64,000 bases of DNA, from contig CAKTEH010000003.1 of NCBI GenBank assembly GCA_934546935.1, positions 105,209-169,208 of the forward strand. The letters run 5' to 3'. The translations under genes were made by a program, and so were the position numbers. Positions within the stretch are counted from its first letter, which is position 1; each line of letters starts with the position of its first letter. The DNA is from an uncultured Eubacteriales bacterium. GTDB lineage: Bacteria > Bacillota > Clostridia > Oscillospirales > QAMX01. Below are positions 36,092 to 44,790 of this stretch, one piece after another. A model generated the notes under the pieces. The model saw only the letters and a list, made by a program, of their open reading frames with translations. It was not told the origin of the DNA and did not search any database.

Positions 36092-36528
36092 ACTTCAAGC
36101 CTTCTTTTCTCTTTGCCGAAAAAATGCCGTTTGCAAATGGCGCTTGGCCAGAGGAGTGCGGCGGATCTTCGGCATTTTATTTTCCGCTCTTGGAAGCCAT
36201 ACCGGCGCGTTTCCGGCTTCCGGACAGATATTGCCGCTGTGCTGCGGCATAACGTCCATTTTGCCGCCGGGGAACGCTTCCCTAAAGCTTTTTTGATTAT
36301 ACCATGCAGAATATAGGAAAGCAATGGATGAAATTGCACTAAAATTTGGAGGCATAGATTTGCAAACTGTGCGGATACTATCCATAGTCAATGTGCTTTG
36401 TATGCAGGCAGGCTGGAAGCCTGCCATACTGCGGCAAAGCCGGGGCAGTTCAATGTGTTTTTGTAACGATGCGGCAGCGGGGCTGTGAGGCTTCGGCCGC
36501 AACAGAAAACAAAAAAGGAGTAAACAAA
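36092..36528. other. Divergent spacer with a structured leader on the reverse strand
   Basis: About 440 bp. On the reverse strand the promoter at 36296-36324 is followed by about 200 nt with several hairpins, including GGAAGCC/GGCTTCC, GCGGCA/TGCCGC, and AAATGCCG/CGGCATTT ending in six T. It resembles a riboswitch with an intrinsic-terminator platform, but I could not place it in a known class. The forward side leads to the Asn-rich lipoprotein. Confidence 0.5.
36296..36324 (-). promoter_or_regulatory. Promoter of the ECF S component-prfA operon
   Basis: On the reverse strand: TTGCTT, a 17-bp spacer and TATAAT. Confidence 0.65.
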
Positions 36529-37164
36529 ATGAAATTCACTGCATTCCTTATGGCCCTGCTTCTTGTCTTCTCGCTGGCCGCATGTACTCCGGAAGACAAT
36601 AACGGGACAGATGACAACAACAATAATTCAAATCTTAACGGCGACTCCAGCGACGCCAACGGCAACAACAACGGCGAAAACGGTGCGAATAATGATACGC
36701 CGGATGCGCCCGATAACGGCACAAATGGCAATACCAATGGAAATGGCGATATTATGGATAATGGCAAGCCTGACGGCACCCCGGATTTCGGCGATGACTA
36801 TAAGGGCGACCGCCGGTTCTACTATGCGGGCCGCCTGTACCAGATCACGGATCAGACGGTTGACCCGGATGAGGTTGGTGCGGAACTGTTCAGTATTACC
36901 GATATTGTCGAGGATGACCCGGCAGCAGAAGGCGAGGGCCTTGGATTGGATATGGACACCAACATCTATAAATTCAAGGAAGAAAACGAATATAATGAAC
37001 TGATCGTTAAAATCGGGGAACGGTATTATAAAGCGACTGTCCGCGAAGATGACCTGATCCCGGATCCGGATGAGGATAAAAACACCTCAAATAACGGCGG
37101 CAACTCCAATGAAGGCAATAAAAACGGCGGTTCTACGGGTGGTTCAACTGGCAGCACGAACTAA
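36529..37164 (+). CDS. Asn/Gly/Asp-rich lipoprotein of unknown function
   Basis: The protein is 211 aa. Signal peptide and lipobox LAAC (Cys at about residue 19) are followed by about 70 residues of Asn, Gly and Asp, which look like a flexible surface linker. A small folded region at about residues 88-180 has RRFYYAGRLYQITDQTVDPD and YNELIVKIGERYYKATV. The end is another Asn/Gly/Ser-rich tail. I do not recognise the family. AAAAAAGGAG lies 8 nt before the ATG. It stands alone, with a terminator after it shared with the convergent CDF gene. Confidence 0.75.
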   Translation: MKFTAFLMALLLVFSLAACTPEDNNGTDDNNNNSNLNGDSSDANGNNNGENGANNDTPDAPDNGTNGNTNGNGDIMDNGKPDGTPDFGDDYKGDRRFYYAGRLYQITDQTVDPDEVGAELFSITDIVEDDPAAEGEGLGLDMDTNIYKFKEENEYNELIVKIGERYYKATVREDDLIPDPDEDKNTSNNGGNSNEGNKNGGSTGGSTGSTN

Positions 37165-37182
37165 ATATACAAACTGTGAAAT

Positions 37183-37219
37183 AAGCTTCCGGAAAAGCAA
37201 CGCTTTTCCGGAAGCTTGT
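37183..37219. terminator. Bidirectional terminator, lipoprotein and CDF gene
   Basis: AAGCTTCCGGAAAAGC forms a 16-bp perfect stem with its complement over an AAC loop, between convergent genes. Confidence 0.85.
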
Positions 37220-37241
37220 TATATCCCGGTTTTGTTTTGGT

Positions 37242-38441
37242 TCAGGGCAGCGTATCCGGCGCCGGATGCGCGAGGGCGGCATAGTCCCGGTCAATGGTGA
37301 TTACACACCGGTAGTCGGGATAGCTTTTTTTAACCAGCGCGCTGATTGCCGCTTTGAGCTCTGCATCCGTCATAGCAAGGCTGCGGGGCGCCGCGGCGTC
37401 GAAGATAAGATTGGAATGCGTCGGGCCGGACACGAGACGAAGATCGTGTACGCTCAGCGAAGGGTCCAGGATTTTCACTTCTTCAGACAGCCAGGCCCGC
37501 AGGTCCTGCACCTGGCTGTCGGCTGTAACGATGGGGTCGAAGTGCAGCACAATATGAAGCCCCTCCTGTTCGAGAAAATCGTGCTCGATATTGTCGATCA
37601 TGTCGTGGCTTTTACATACGTCCGCTTCGGCGGCCATTTCCACATGCGCGCTGGCAAACATCCTCCCGGGGCCGTAATCATGCACCATTAAATCATGTGT
37701 GCCGAGCACACCCGGATAGCTGAGGATTTTCTTTTGAATATGCCCCACAAACGCCGCATCCGGGGCCCGCCCCAGGAGCGGGTCGAGCGTATCGCGGATC
37801 AGGGCGAAGCTGGAGTAAAGGATAAAGCCGGCGACGGCAAACCCCATCCAGCCGTCGAGGTCGACGGCTGCAAAATGGGAGATAAGCGCAGCCGCGGCGA
37901 CCGCAAAGCTTGTAATGACGTCGTTGCGGCTGTCACAGGCGGCGGCAAGCAGGGTTTCTGAAGAAATGCGCTGCCCAAGCCGGCGGTTGAGCAGCATCAT
38001 CCAGGTTTTGACGAGCATGGATGCAGCCAGTACCGCAATGGTCAGCCAGGAAAACTCCGCCGGGGATGGGCGCAGGATTTTTTCAAAGCTTGCACGCAGC
38101 AGTTCCACGCCGATGACCATAATCAGGAAGGAAACCGTCAGCCCGGCAAGGTATTCATAGCGGCCGTGGCCGTAGGGATGTTCTTCGTCGGCCGGTTTTT
38201 CCGCGAGCTTAAAACCTAAAAGGCTGATAATGCTGGAGGATGCGTCGGAGAGGTTGTTGATGGCGTCAGCGGCGACGGAAACGGAGCCGCACGCAAGCCC
38301 GGCCGTTACTTTTCCGGCAAAAAGCAGGAAGTTGAGCGCGATGCCGATGGCGCCGGAAAGCTTGCCGTAGGCCGCGCGCACGGCGGGGGATGCGGTATCC
38401 TCCGGATTTTTGATGAATCTGCGTATAATCAAGTCGAACAT
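37242..38441 (-). CDS. Cation diffusion facilitator family transporter
   Basis: The 399-aa protein has six membrane helices and exports divalent metal (Zn, Mn, Fe or similar) in exchange for protons. Metal-site motifs are DAINNLSDASSSI in helix 2 and CDSRNDVITS in helix 5, which give a site of the Asn/Asp type rather than the HxxxD of typical Zn transporters and so suggest Mn2+ or Fe2+. HPYGHGRYEYLAGL is the family signature. The cytoplasmic domain has HDLMVHDYGPGRMFASAHVE, and an additional C-terminal region of about 85 residues follows. The ATG at 38441 is preferred over an upstream in-frame codon. Confidence 0.9.
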   Translation of the reverse strand: MFDLIIRRFIKNPEDTASPAVRAAYGKLSGAIGIALNFLLFAGKVTAGLACGSVSVAADAINNLSDASSSIISLLGFKLAEKPADEEHPYGHGRYEYLAGLTVSFLIMVIGVELLRASFEKILRPSPAEFSWLTIAVLAASMLVKTWMMLLNRRLGQRISSETLLAAACDSRNDVITSFAVAAAALISHFAAVDLDGWMGFAVAGFILYSSFALIRDTLDPLLGRAPDAAFVGHIQKKILSYPGVLGTHDLMVHDYGPGRMFASAHVEMAAEADVCKSHDMIDNIEHDFLEQEGLHIVLHFDPIVTADSQVQDLRAWLSEEVKILDPSLSVHDLRLVSGPTHSNLIFDAAAPRSLAMTDAELKAAISALVKKSYPDYRCVITIDRDYAALAHPAPDTLP

Positions 38442-38519
38442 ATATGTGCGCACACTTCCTTTTCTAATCTGGATTCCGGCATGAAGCGGCCGCATGGGGT
38501 GCGCGCTTTCCGGTTAGAA

Positions 38520-38553
38520 GAAGCATCCGCGGTATAAGGCCGCGGATGCTTTG
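38520..38553 (-). terminator. Terminator of the M24 peptidase gene
   Basis: AGCATCCGCGG and CCGCGGATGCT form an 11-bp perfect stem; on the reverse strand T-rich sequence follows. Confidence 0.7.
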
Positions 38554-38591
38554 GTAAAAATGTATGTATTTTCCCGGAAGTCGGTTTTTCT

Positions 38592-39665
38592 TTACAGGAT
38601 CATAAGTTGTTTCGGGCATCTGGTAATATTGCGGCAGCCGTTTTCTTCAAAAACAACAAAATCCTCAATACGCACGCCGAAACGGCCCGGGATATAGATG
38701 CCCGGCTCGATCGTAATCACCGCGCCGGCGGGGATCGGGTTGGGGTTGGAGGGGCTGGCGCCGGGACCGTCATGCACTTCGATACCGAGGCTGTGGCCAA
38801 GGCCATGGCCAAAATACCCGCCGTAACCTGCACCGGCTATGACCTGTGCAGCAACGTTATGCAGCTCGGCGCCGGCGATGCCTGCATGTGCGGCGGCAAT
38901 GGATTCGGCCTGTGCCTGTAAGACCGTTTCGTAGACGCGGCGCATTTCCTCGCTGACATGCCCAAGTGCAACCGTGCGGGTCATATCAGAGCAATAGCCG
39001 TTCAGGATTGCACCGAAGTCAAGGGTTAAGAAATCCCCCGTCTCCAGTTTACGCGCGCCCGGCACGCCGTGACACAAAGAACCATTGGGTCCGGAAACTG
39101 CAATCGTATCAAAGGAATTGCCCGTACCGCCGCAAAGGCGGATCTGGTAGTCCAGTTCGGCGGCAATTTCACATTCACGTACACCCGGACGGATAGAAGG
39201 GAGGAGCTTTTCAAACGCGGCTTCTGCTACGCGCTGGGCAGCGGTGATGCGCGCAATTTCAAAATCGCGCTTAACCATGCGCAGGGAAGCCATAAGCCCT
39301 GCTTCCGGGATCATGGCGACGGGGAGCGCATCACGCATAGCCTGATATTCGGCAACGCTCATGGACGCGTCTTCAAAGCCGAGAGACTGTATGCCCTCTT
39401 CCTGGCAGAAGTTGGAAATAATCTTGGCGTAGGGAAGGTCTTTTGTGGTCATAACCAGCTCGAATCCGGAAACCTTTGCGCCTGCGTCCTCAAAATAACG
39501 GAAATCAGTGGAAAAAAGCGCGCGGTTTTTTGTAACCAGTACAATTCCGGCCGATGAATGAAAGCCGGTAGCGTAAAAACGGTTTTCCGGGGAGGTTAAA
39601 AGCAGCGCGTCATAGCTGCGGCCTGTCAGCGCTGCGACAATGCCCTTTAAATTTTCCTCGAACAT
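38592..39665 (-). CDS. M24 family Xaa-Pro aminopeptidase
   Basis: This 357-aa cytoplasmic metallopeptidase releases residues from peptides with proline in position two. The five metal ligands of the pita-bread fold are visible: LTLDFGAILNGYCSDMTRT (two Asp), GHGLGHSLGIEVHDGPG (His), ITIEPGIYIP (Glu) and VRIEDFVVF (Glu). The N-terminal domain of about 120 residues is of the creatinase type. Its start overlaps the end of the YqeG gene by 19 bp, with AGGAGG inside the upstream gene, so translation is coupled. Confidence 0.92.
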   Translation of the reverse strand: MFEENLKGIVAALTGRSYDALLLTSPENRFYATGFHSSAGIVLVTKNRALFSTDFRYFEDAGAKVSGFELVMTTKDLPYAKIISNFCQEEGIQSLGFEDASMSVAEYQAMRDALPVAMIPEAGLMASLRMVKRDFEIARITAAQRVAEAAFEKLLPSIRPGVRECEIAAELDYQIRLCGGTGNSFDTIAVSGPNGSLCHGVPGARKLETGDFLTLDFGAILNGYCSDMTRTVALGHVSEEMRRVYETVLQAQAESIAAAHAGIAGAELHNVAAQVIAGAGYGGYFGHGLGHSLGIEVHDGPGASPSNPNPIPAGAVITIEPGIYIPGRFGVRIEDFVVFEENGCRNITRCPKQLMIL

Positions 39666-40180
39666 TTCATGTTCCTCCTTTTATGGTCGATTAACGATTC
39701 AAAATCCCGCTTGATGCGGAAAAAGAAGCCGGTCTCCAGGACAATTGGCTCAGTCAGGATACAGCGGATATGGTTAAAGGACGCGGCGAGCACGTCCGTG
39801 ATAAGCTGATCCCCGACCAGCGCGACGCTCTCGCGTGCAAGCCCTGTCTTGGCGATTGCACGGCGGATCCCGCGGCCGAAGGGTTTTCCACTTTTATAAA
39901 CATAATCCAGGGAAAGTTTTTTGCAGAAACCGGACACACGGGCCTGCCGGTTATTGGAAACAACGACGACGGGGATCCCGGCGGCTTTCATACGCGCGGC
40001 GAAAAGCCTTGCCTCGCCGGTCGGCTCCATATCGTCGGGAAGTGCAAGCGTATTATCCAGATCCACGATCAAGCCGCAGATCCCGTTTCTCTGTAAAAAG
40101 GCTTCGTCGAGCTCGCCGACGGAAGCCACCCTGTGGTCGGGAACAAAACCTTTTGCCAATTCTTCGGGCCCTCCTGTCAT
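39647..40180 (-). CDS. yqeG: YqeG family HAD phosphatase
   Basis: The 177-aa protein belongs to the HAD IIIA group. Motif I is LIVDLDNTLALPDD (nucleophile and acid Asp), motif II is VVVVSNN, motif III is KSGKPFGRGI and motif IV is LVGDQLITDVLAA. Bacterial YqeG proteins are conserved in Firmicutes, often beside ribosome-assembly or shikimate genes. The substrate is not established, though phosphatidylglycerophosphate is used by eukaryotic relatives. It is the first gene of a two-gene unit with the M24 peptidase. The 62-bp gap to the divergent gene at 40243 must hold both promoters. Confidence 0.9.
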   Translation of the reverse strand: MTGGPEELAKGFVPDHRVASVGELDEAFLQRNGICGLIVDLDNTLALPDDMEPTGEARLFAARMKAAGIPVVVVSNNRQARVSGFCKKLSLDYVYKSGKPFGRGIRRAIAKTGLARESVALVGDQLITDVLAASFNHIRCILTEPIVLETGFFFRIKRDFESLIDHKRRNMKCSRKI

Positions 40181-40242
40181 GAAACACGGTATATGCGCAT
40201 ATTATTATAGCACTGCCAAAACTGTTTTTAAAGGGGTATTTG

Positions 40243-41016
40243 ATGACAAACGATCAATTTATCCTTGCCTGTGACGTATCCGAGCGCGAGGAGTGCTATG
40301 CGCTGGGCTGTACGCTTGCGCATTTCGGCTACCGTATTTCCGCTTCCGGGAGGCTTCTGCGCGTTTCCCGCGGCCCGGCTGCCCGCGGCGGGGTTTTAGT
40401 TTTGTCCGACGACGGTACGGGAGTCCCGGATCTGCCGGTCTTCCTGCGCATGCTTGAAGGGGAGCTTACGCGGCAGGGCTTTTGCGGGGTATTTGCTGAT
40501 TTCGACTCTTTTTCGCCGAAGCTTTCAGCCCTTGTGGAATCAATGGACGGCTTGGCCGCGCGCCGGGGGATTGCGCTGTATGTGCCGGAGTTGTATGCAC
40601 CGCAGGCGCCGGGCGCATTTGTCCTGACCGGTTCCGACGTTGTGGCCGGTTCCTACCGGCTCCGGCTGGAAGAGCAGCGGCAGCGCTATGAAGACCGCAT
40701 GGCGCTGGAGCTTGTACCGGTGCGCGAGGATTTTGCGCTTCCTTCCTCAGGCCAGGGACGGCGTATGCGCGAGGGGGAGCTGGACGCATTGCTTGCACGA
40801 GGGATGACGCCGTATTATTCCGATGAGCTCTGCCTGCACTATTTTACATATGTCGATCGCGCACATGTGACACATTTTGTCGTTTATGACGACGCGCAGA
40901 GCCTGCGGCGCAAGGTAGGCATCGCACGTGAGGCGGGGATTGGGAAAATCTTTGCGCTGTATGCCGAGCTGCGGGTGTTGGCGCCGGATATTTTGATTCC
41001 CGAGGAGGCATACTAA
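40243..41016 (+). CDS. Conserved-looking protein of unknown function
   Basis: The protein is 257 aa from the ATG at 40243, with AAGGGG at a good distance. I do not recognise it. It has no signal peptide or membrane segment. The pattern of short strands and helices (GFCGVFADFD, GIALYVPELYAP, GAFVLTGSDV, THFVVYDD, GIGKIFALYAEL) resembles a TIM-barrel such as those in sporulation-associated GH18-like proteins, but catalytic residues cannot be assigned. It lies 107 bp upstream of the ClpP-like gene on the same strand, so the two may be cotranscribed. Confidence 0.65.
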   Translation: MTNDQFILACDVSEREECYALGCTLAHFGYRISASGRLLRVSRGPAARGGVLVLSDDGTGVPDLPVFLRMLEGELTRQGFCGVFADFDSFSPKLSALVESMDGLAARRGIALYVPELYAPQAPGAFVLTGSDVVAGSYRLRLEEQRQRYEDRMALELVPVREDFALPSSGQGRRMREGELDALLARGMTPYYSDELCLHYFTYVDRAHVTHFVVYDDAQSLRRKVGIAREAGIGKIFALYAELRVLAPDILIPEEAY

Positions 41017-41122
41017 AGCAAAAGCCGTGCCTTTAACCGGTGCTTCAGCGGGAAGCGGACTGCGCCGGGAAAGCTGCGCGGGCTGTTTTTCGATTTACGA
41101 AAGCGCGTATGGAGGCAGAAAA

Positions 41123-41788
41123 ATGAACGAAGAAAATAAAAACCCGCAGAAGGATTTTAAAGACGGCGCGGTTTCCGTCGGCCATGAACAGGGGGTAATC
41201 CACTGTATGGCGATTATCGGCCAGATTGAGGGCCATACGACGCTGCCAAGCCAGTCAAAATCGACGCGCTATGAGCATGTACTCCCAGAGCTTGCAGCGG
41301 TGGAGGAAAGCCGGGAAATCCAGGGCCTGCTGCTGATCCTGAATACCATCGGAGGCGATGTTGAAGCGGGGCTTGCAATTGCAGAGATGATTGCGGGCAT
41401 GCGGACGCCGACGGTGTCGCTGGTGCTCGGCGGCGGGCACTCTATCGGCGTACCGCTGGCGGTTGCAGCACGGCGCTCTTTTATCGTTCCCAGCGCGACG
41501 ATGACCATACATCCGGTTCGCTTTTCCGGGGTATTGGTCGGCGTACCGCAATCGTTTGATTACCTTTCCCGCATCCAGGAGCGGATTATCCGGTTCATCA
41601 CCGCCAATTCCCGCCTTTCCGACGCGCGCCTGCGGCAGTTTTTAATGGCTACCGGGGAACTTGCCTGTGACGTGGGGACCAGCCTTGAAGGACCGGACGC
41701 TGTTGAGTGCGGTTTGATTGACCAGCTCGGCGGCCTTTCCGACGCACTTTCATGGCTGCATGAGGAGATTGAAAAAAACAAGGGTTAA
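41123..41788 (+). CDS. ClpP-class serine protease, TepA-like
   Basis: The protein is 221 aa. The ClpP/crotonase-fold motifs are LLLILNTIGGDVEAGLAIAE, the nucleophile region VLGGGHSIGVPLAVA and the histidine region SATMTIHPVRFSG. This combination fits the TepA (YmfB) group, cytoplasmic ClpP-like peptidases in Bacillus and clostridia. They have been linked to degrading spore proteins or signal peptides and do not need a ClpX partner. The ATG at 41123 follows GGAGG. Upstream in-frame codons lack a ribosome site. In many Firmicutes this gene neighbours ftsK/spoIIIE; here it neighbours an unknown gene. Confidence 0.85.
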   Translation: MNEENKNPQKDFKDGAVSVGHEQGVIHCMAIIGQIEGHTTLPSQSKSTRYEHVLPELAAVEESREIQGLLLILNTIGGDVEAGLAIAEMIAGMRTPTVSLVLGGGHSIGVPLAVAARRSFIVPSATMTIHPVRFSGVLVGVPQSFDYLSRIQERIIRFITANSRLSDARLRQFLMATGELACDVGTSLEGPDAVECGLIDQLGGLSDALSWLHEEIEKNKG

Positions 41789-41826
41789 GCGGGCTGAAAA
41801 GGCTTCCCTTTTCCGACGGAATCCGA

Positions 41827-41832
41827 TATAAT
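41827..41832 (+). promoter_or_regulatory. -10 box for the DUF4870-like gene
   Basis: A perfect TATAAT about 47 bp before the ATG. The -35 position has only a weak match (TTCCCT at 41804). Confidence 0.35.
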
Positions 41833-41878
41833 AAGACATGCGGTGAAAGCCTGCAAATCGAAGTTCGGAGGGAATATT

Positions 41879-42178
41879 ATGAATCAGTCCAGCAGTAATG
41901 CGAAGCTTTTTGCCGTGTTGGCATATTTCCCACTTTTGTGGATTGTCGGTATGTTTGTCGAGCCGGATAAAAATGACCCGTTTGTCCGCTTCCATATTAA
42001 TCAGGGGATCATTCTGACCATACTTTATGCTATTGTGTCGGTACTGACAAAGATTTTTTTCCTTTTTGGGATCCTTCATGCGCTGACGCTGGTGCTGTTT
42101 ATCCTTGGCGTTGTGAATGCGGCGTCCGGCCAGATGAAGCCTTTGCCGGTTGTCGGCAATTTTGTCCTTTACCGCTGA
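41879..42178 (+). CDS. Small DUF4870-like membrane protein
   Basis: The 99-aa protein has three hydrophobic segments. After a polar start (NQSSSNAKLFAVLAYFPLLW), the family-like motif DPFVRFHINQGIIL is seen, then two helices and PVVGNFVLYR at the end. Proteins of this type (DUF4870/Tic20-like) are of unknown function. CGGAGGG lies 7 nt before the ATG. It is monocistronic, with a terminator after it. Confidence 0.75.
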   Translation: MNQSSSNAKLFAVLAYFPLLWIVGMFVEPDKNDPFVRFHINQGIILTILYAIVSVLTKIFFLFGILHALTLVLFILGVVNAASGQMKPLPVVGNFVLYR

Positions 42179-42206
42179 CTGCGGAAAAAACTGCATCGTA
42201 TACAAA

Positions 42207-42246
42207 AGAACGTCTGAAAACGGAAGCTTTCAGACGTTCTTTTTCT
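42207..42246 (+). terminator. Terminator after the DUF4870-like gene
   Basis: AGAACGTCTGAAA pairs with TTTCAGACGTTCT, followed by TTTTC. Confidence 0.85.
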
Positions 42247-42338
42247 TTTGCACCAAGCAGGCTGGCCTGGCATATACTGTGGCGAAGGCGAAGGTTTTCT
42301 CTTCAAAGCCTTCATCCCGAATTATGAAAGGCATGCTT

Positions 42339-42575
42339 ATGAACAATACCTGCCTGATTTTATACCTGTCTTCTACTTCCGCGCAGGCCGCGGCAGTCCA
42401 GCTGCGCGCTTGGCATATCCCCTGTGAGGTGGCAAAGCCGCCGGCGAGCCTGACCGGCGGTTCCTGTTCCTATGCCCTGAGCTTCCCTGCACGCTACCTG
42501 CAACGTGTGCGTACGCTGCTGGACACGGCCGGCGGGCTGTACTGTTCTTCCGGCAACGGCTGGCGCCGGGCCTAG
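42339..42575 (+). CDS. DUF3343 protein, putative Se/S carrier
   Basis: The 78-aa protein matches DUF3343: an N-terminal strand (CLILYLSSTSAQAAAVQLR), a mid region with the conserved GGSCSYALSF around a cysteine, and a C-terminal helix (YLQRVRTLLDTAGG). Family members occur with selenium or sulfur metabolism genes and may carry persulfide or selenide. The gene that follows 43 bp later encodes a cysteine desulfurase, which fits this. The ATG at 42339 has AAAGG 7 nt away. Confidence 0.82.
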   Translation: MNNTCLILYLSSTSAQAAAVQLRAWHIPCEVAKPPASLTGGSCSYALSFPARYLQRVRTLLDTAGGLYCSSGNGWRRA

Positions 42576-42618
42576 CGTGCCGGGGAGGCCGGCAAATTTG
42601 ATAAACCGGAGTGCGTAT

Positions 42619-43758
42619 ATGGTTTTTTTAGATAATGCAGCAACATCCTATCTTAAACCGCCGGCTGTACGGCGGGCGGTTATGGAGGCGCTTGCGGAGT
42701 GCGCCTCTTCCGGCCGCGGCGGATATGCCGCGACCCGCGCCGCCGAAACACGGGTTTTCCAGACCCGGCATGCCCTGGCGGAACTTTATGGCCTTGCCCG
42801 GCCTGAGCAGGTCAGTTTTGCCTTTAACGCCACACTTGCGCTGAATATGGCGATAAAAGGGCTTGCAGGGTCCGGGCATGTTGTGATTTCCGGCTTTGAG
42901 CATAACGCCGTTGCACGTCCGGTGCGTGCGCTGTGCGGGGAGGGCGGCTTCACAGTTGCACAAAGTCCGTTGTTTGACCCGGAGGCGATGCTGCGCGCGT
43001 TTGACGCGGCGCTGGCGCCCGGCACGACGCTCGCCGTGTGCTGCCATGTCTCCAACGTATTCGGATTTATCGCACCGGTCGAAGAGCTCGACGCGCTGTG
43101 TTATACCCGCGGCGTACCGCTTGTTATCGACGCTTCACAGTCTGCGGGGCTGGTAATCCCTGATACGGCGCGGCTGCGCGCGACGCAGTTTTTGTGTATG
43201 CCTGGTCATAAGGGCCTTTATGGCCCCCAGGGTACGGGCGTTGCGCTGCATACGGGTTCCCTGCCCTGCGCAACGCTGATCGAGGGCGGCACAGGCTCGA
43301 GCTCAGCGGAGCTTACCCAGCCGGAGTTTGAACCGGACCGTTTTGAGAGCGGGACGCTGAATATCCCCGGTATCGCAGGATTATATGAGGGCGTGCGCTT
43401 TGTGCAGAAACGCACGCCAGGCCGTCTGCTTGCAAAAGAGCGCATGCTCTCGTTCGACGCGATAGCCGAGCTGCGCCGGATGCCGGGGGTGCGGGTATTT
43501 GCCCCGCCGGAGGCGGGGCTGGCAACCGGCGTTTTTTCCTTCACCATCGAAGGATGGGAATGTGAGGATGTTGCCGCGGCGTTTGCCAGTGCCGGGATCG
43601 CAGTGCGCGCAGGGCTGCACTGCGCCCCGCTTGCCCATCAAAGTGCGGGCAGTTTTCCCGGCGGGACGGTGCGCGTCTCGCCCGGCGCATTCACAACGCC
43701 CGGCGATATGGAAAATCTGTGCCGCGCGGTGCGCGCGCTTACACGGCGCAGGCCGTGA
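42619..43758 (+). CDS. Cysteine desulfurase family protein
   Basis: This 379-aa PLP enzyme removes sulfur (or selenium) from cysteine (or selenocysteine) and holds it as a persulfide. It has VFLDNAATSYLKPP at the start, the PLP lysine in CMPGHKGLYGPQG (about residue 198), and the reactive cysteine in VRAGLHCAP (about residue 334). It belongs to the SufS/CsdA-like group, not NifS/IscS. It lies just downstream of the DUF3343 carrier candidate, so the pair probably passes sulfur between them. The ATG at 42619 has a modest CGGAG site. Confidence 0.92.
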   Translation: MVFLDNAATSYLKPPAVRRAVMEALAECASSGRGGYAATRAAETRVFQTRHALAELYGLARPEQVSFAFNATLALNMAIKGLAGSGHVVISGFEHNAVARPVRALCGEGGFTVAQSPLFDPEAMLRAFDAALAPGTTLAVCCHVSNVFGFIAPVEELDALCYTRGVPLVIDASQSAGLVIPDTARLRATQFLCMPGHKGLYGPQGTGVALHTGSLPCATLIEGGTGSSSAELTQPEFEPDRFESGTLNIPGIAGLYEGVRFVQKRTPGRLLAKERMLSFDAIAELRRMPGVRVFAPPEAGLATGVFSFTIEGWECEDVAAAFASAGIAVRAGLHCAPLAHQSAGSFPGGTVRVSPGAFTTPGDMENLCRAVRALTRRRP

Positions 43759-43791
43759 GCGGGCGGGACGCACAGGATAAGAAAGAACGAA

Positions 43792-43830
43792 CCCCGGCAA
43801 AGTACGTAAAACCGTCTTTTGCCGGGGCCT
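43792..43830. terminator. Hairpin after the cysteine desulfurase gene
   Basis: CCCCGGCAAA pairs with TTTGCCGGGG. The T-run is poor on the forward strand and slightly better in reverse, so it may serve either convergent gene. Confidence 0.5.
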
Positions 43831-43940
43831 TATGTTTGAATTGGGGAAAAGCTTATGGTTATATCGGGCCGGTGTCTGGAACTGGGCCGGGCCTTCTCCG
43901 GGAGGAGCAGGCCCGGGATCAGGCGGGGATTGGATCATTT

Positions 43941-44510
43941 TTATTGTGTCTGCCGGGGGATATCCAGAACTGTGGGGATATGTCCGGTCCCGGGCAGGAA
44001 TTTTCTGAATATATCGTCGGTGCGAAGTTTCAACGTCGAGGTGTTGACGCATGGATGGCAGCCTATATACGCTTCATCTGCAACCTCACGGTCGATTAAA
44101 AGACGGACGGTATGGCCGGCGTCATAGATCAGTCCCAAGATGCTGACAGAGCCGGGCGTTACGCCGAGATAGCGCGCCAGGTATTCCGGCTCGGCAAAAC
44201 TTAAGCGCGCCGTCCCCAAAAGCTTTGACACAACGGCAGTACGGAAAGGTTTATCGCCGGGCATGAGCAGAAGATAGAATGCGTCTGCCTGACGGGAGCG
44301 CAGGAAAAGGTTTTTACAGACCTTTGCACCCAGGATTTTTTCAATATCGCCGCATTGGGCAATGGTATCCGCCTGCGCGTGATCCGCGCGTAAATACGAA
44401 ATTTCCAATCGATCCAGAAAATCGTAAACCATGCCCTGTTTTGACCCGGGCGCGCTTTTATCCCCATCACGTCCTGTATAAAGCACCGGTTCCACAAAAA
44501 AGCCTTCCAT
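43941..44510 (-). CDS. Prolyl-tRNA editing protein (ProXp/PrdX, YbaK-like)
   Basis: The 189-aa cytoplasmic protein is of the YbaK/ProX fold. It should hydrolyse alanine (or a similar wrong amino acid) from tRNA-Pro. KNLFLRSRQADAFYLLLMPG is the conserved strand with the active lysine. SVSILGLIYD and the C-terminal EAYIGCHPCVNTSTLKLRTD are typical of the stand-alone ProXp-ala/PrdX group. GGAGG is 6 nt before the ATG at 44510. It is a single gene, divergent from spoIIE. Confidence 0.87.
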   Translation of the reverse strand: MEGFFVEPVLYTGRDGDKSAPGSKQGMVYDFLDRLEISYLRADHAQADTIAQCGDIEKILGAKVCKNLFLRSRQADAFYLLLMPGDKPFRTAVVSKLLGTARLSFAEPEYLARYLGVTPGSVSILGLIYDAGHTVRLLIDREVADEAYIGCHPCVNTSTLKLRTDDIFRKFLPGTGHIPTVLDIPRQTQ

Positions 44511-44790
44511 AAATCGCCTCCGAAAAAACAGCCTGCGCTGCAAATTTCCGCGGCTTGCGCCATTGTCCTGCAGGATTTCGGCACGCCACCCCTCTATCAT
44601 ACCGCAACGGCGCGCGCCTGGCAATCCCTGTGCGAAAAGGCGTATGAATATGCCGGAAAAGAGGAAAAAACCAATGCTGCGGGGAATATATCGCTGTCGG
44701 ACGGTTCTAAAAGCCGACGGCGCGCTTTGGCAAAAAAACGGCTGCGACAAGATTAAAATGTAGGCACATTGAATTTGCGGAGGAAGTACG

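Noticed and set aside
36092..36301. Cobalamin riboswitch
   Set aside because: AGGGAA and a box similar to the B12 box are present, but the conserved P4 segment and spacing between them do not fit. Left as an unclassified structured leader.
36095..36502. A 135-aa reverse open frame over the ECF leader
   Set aside because: It spans the promoter and hairpins. No ribosome site and no protein-like pattern.
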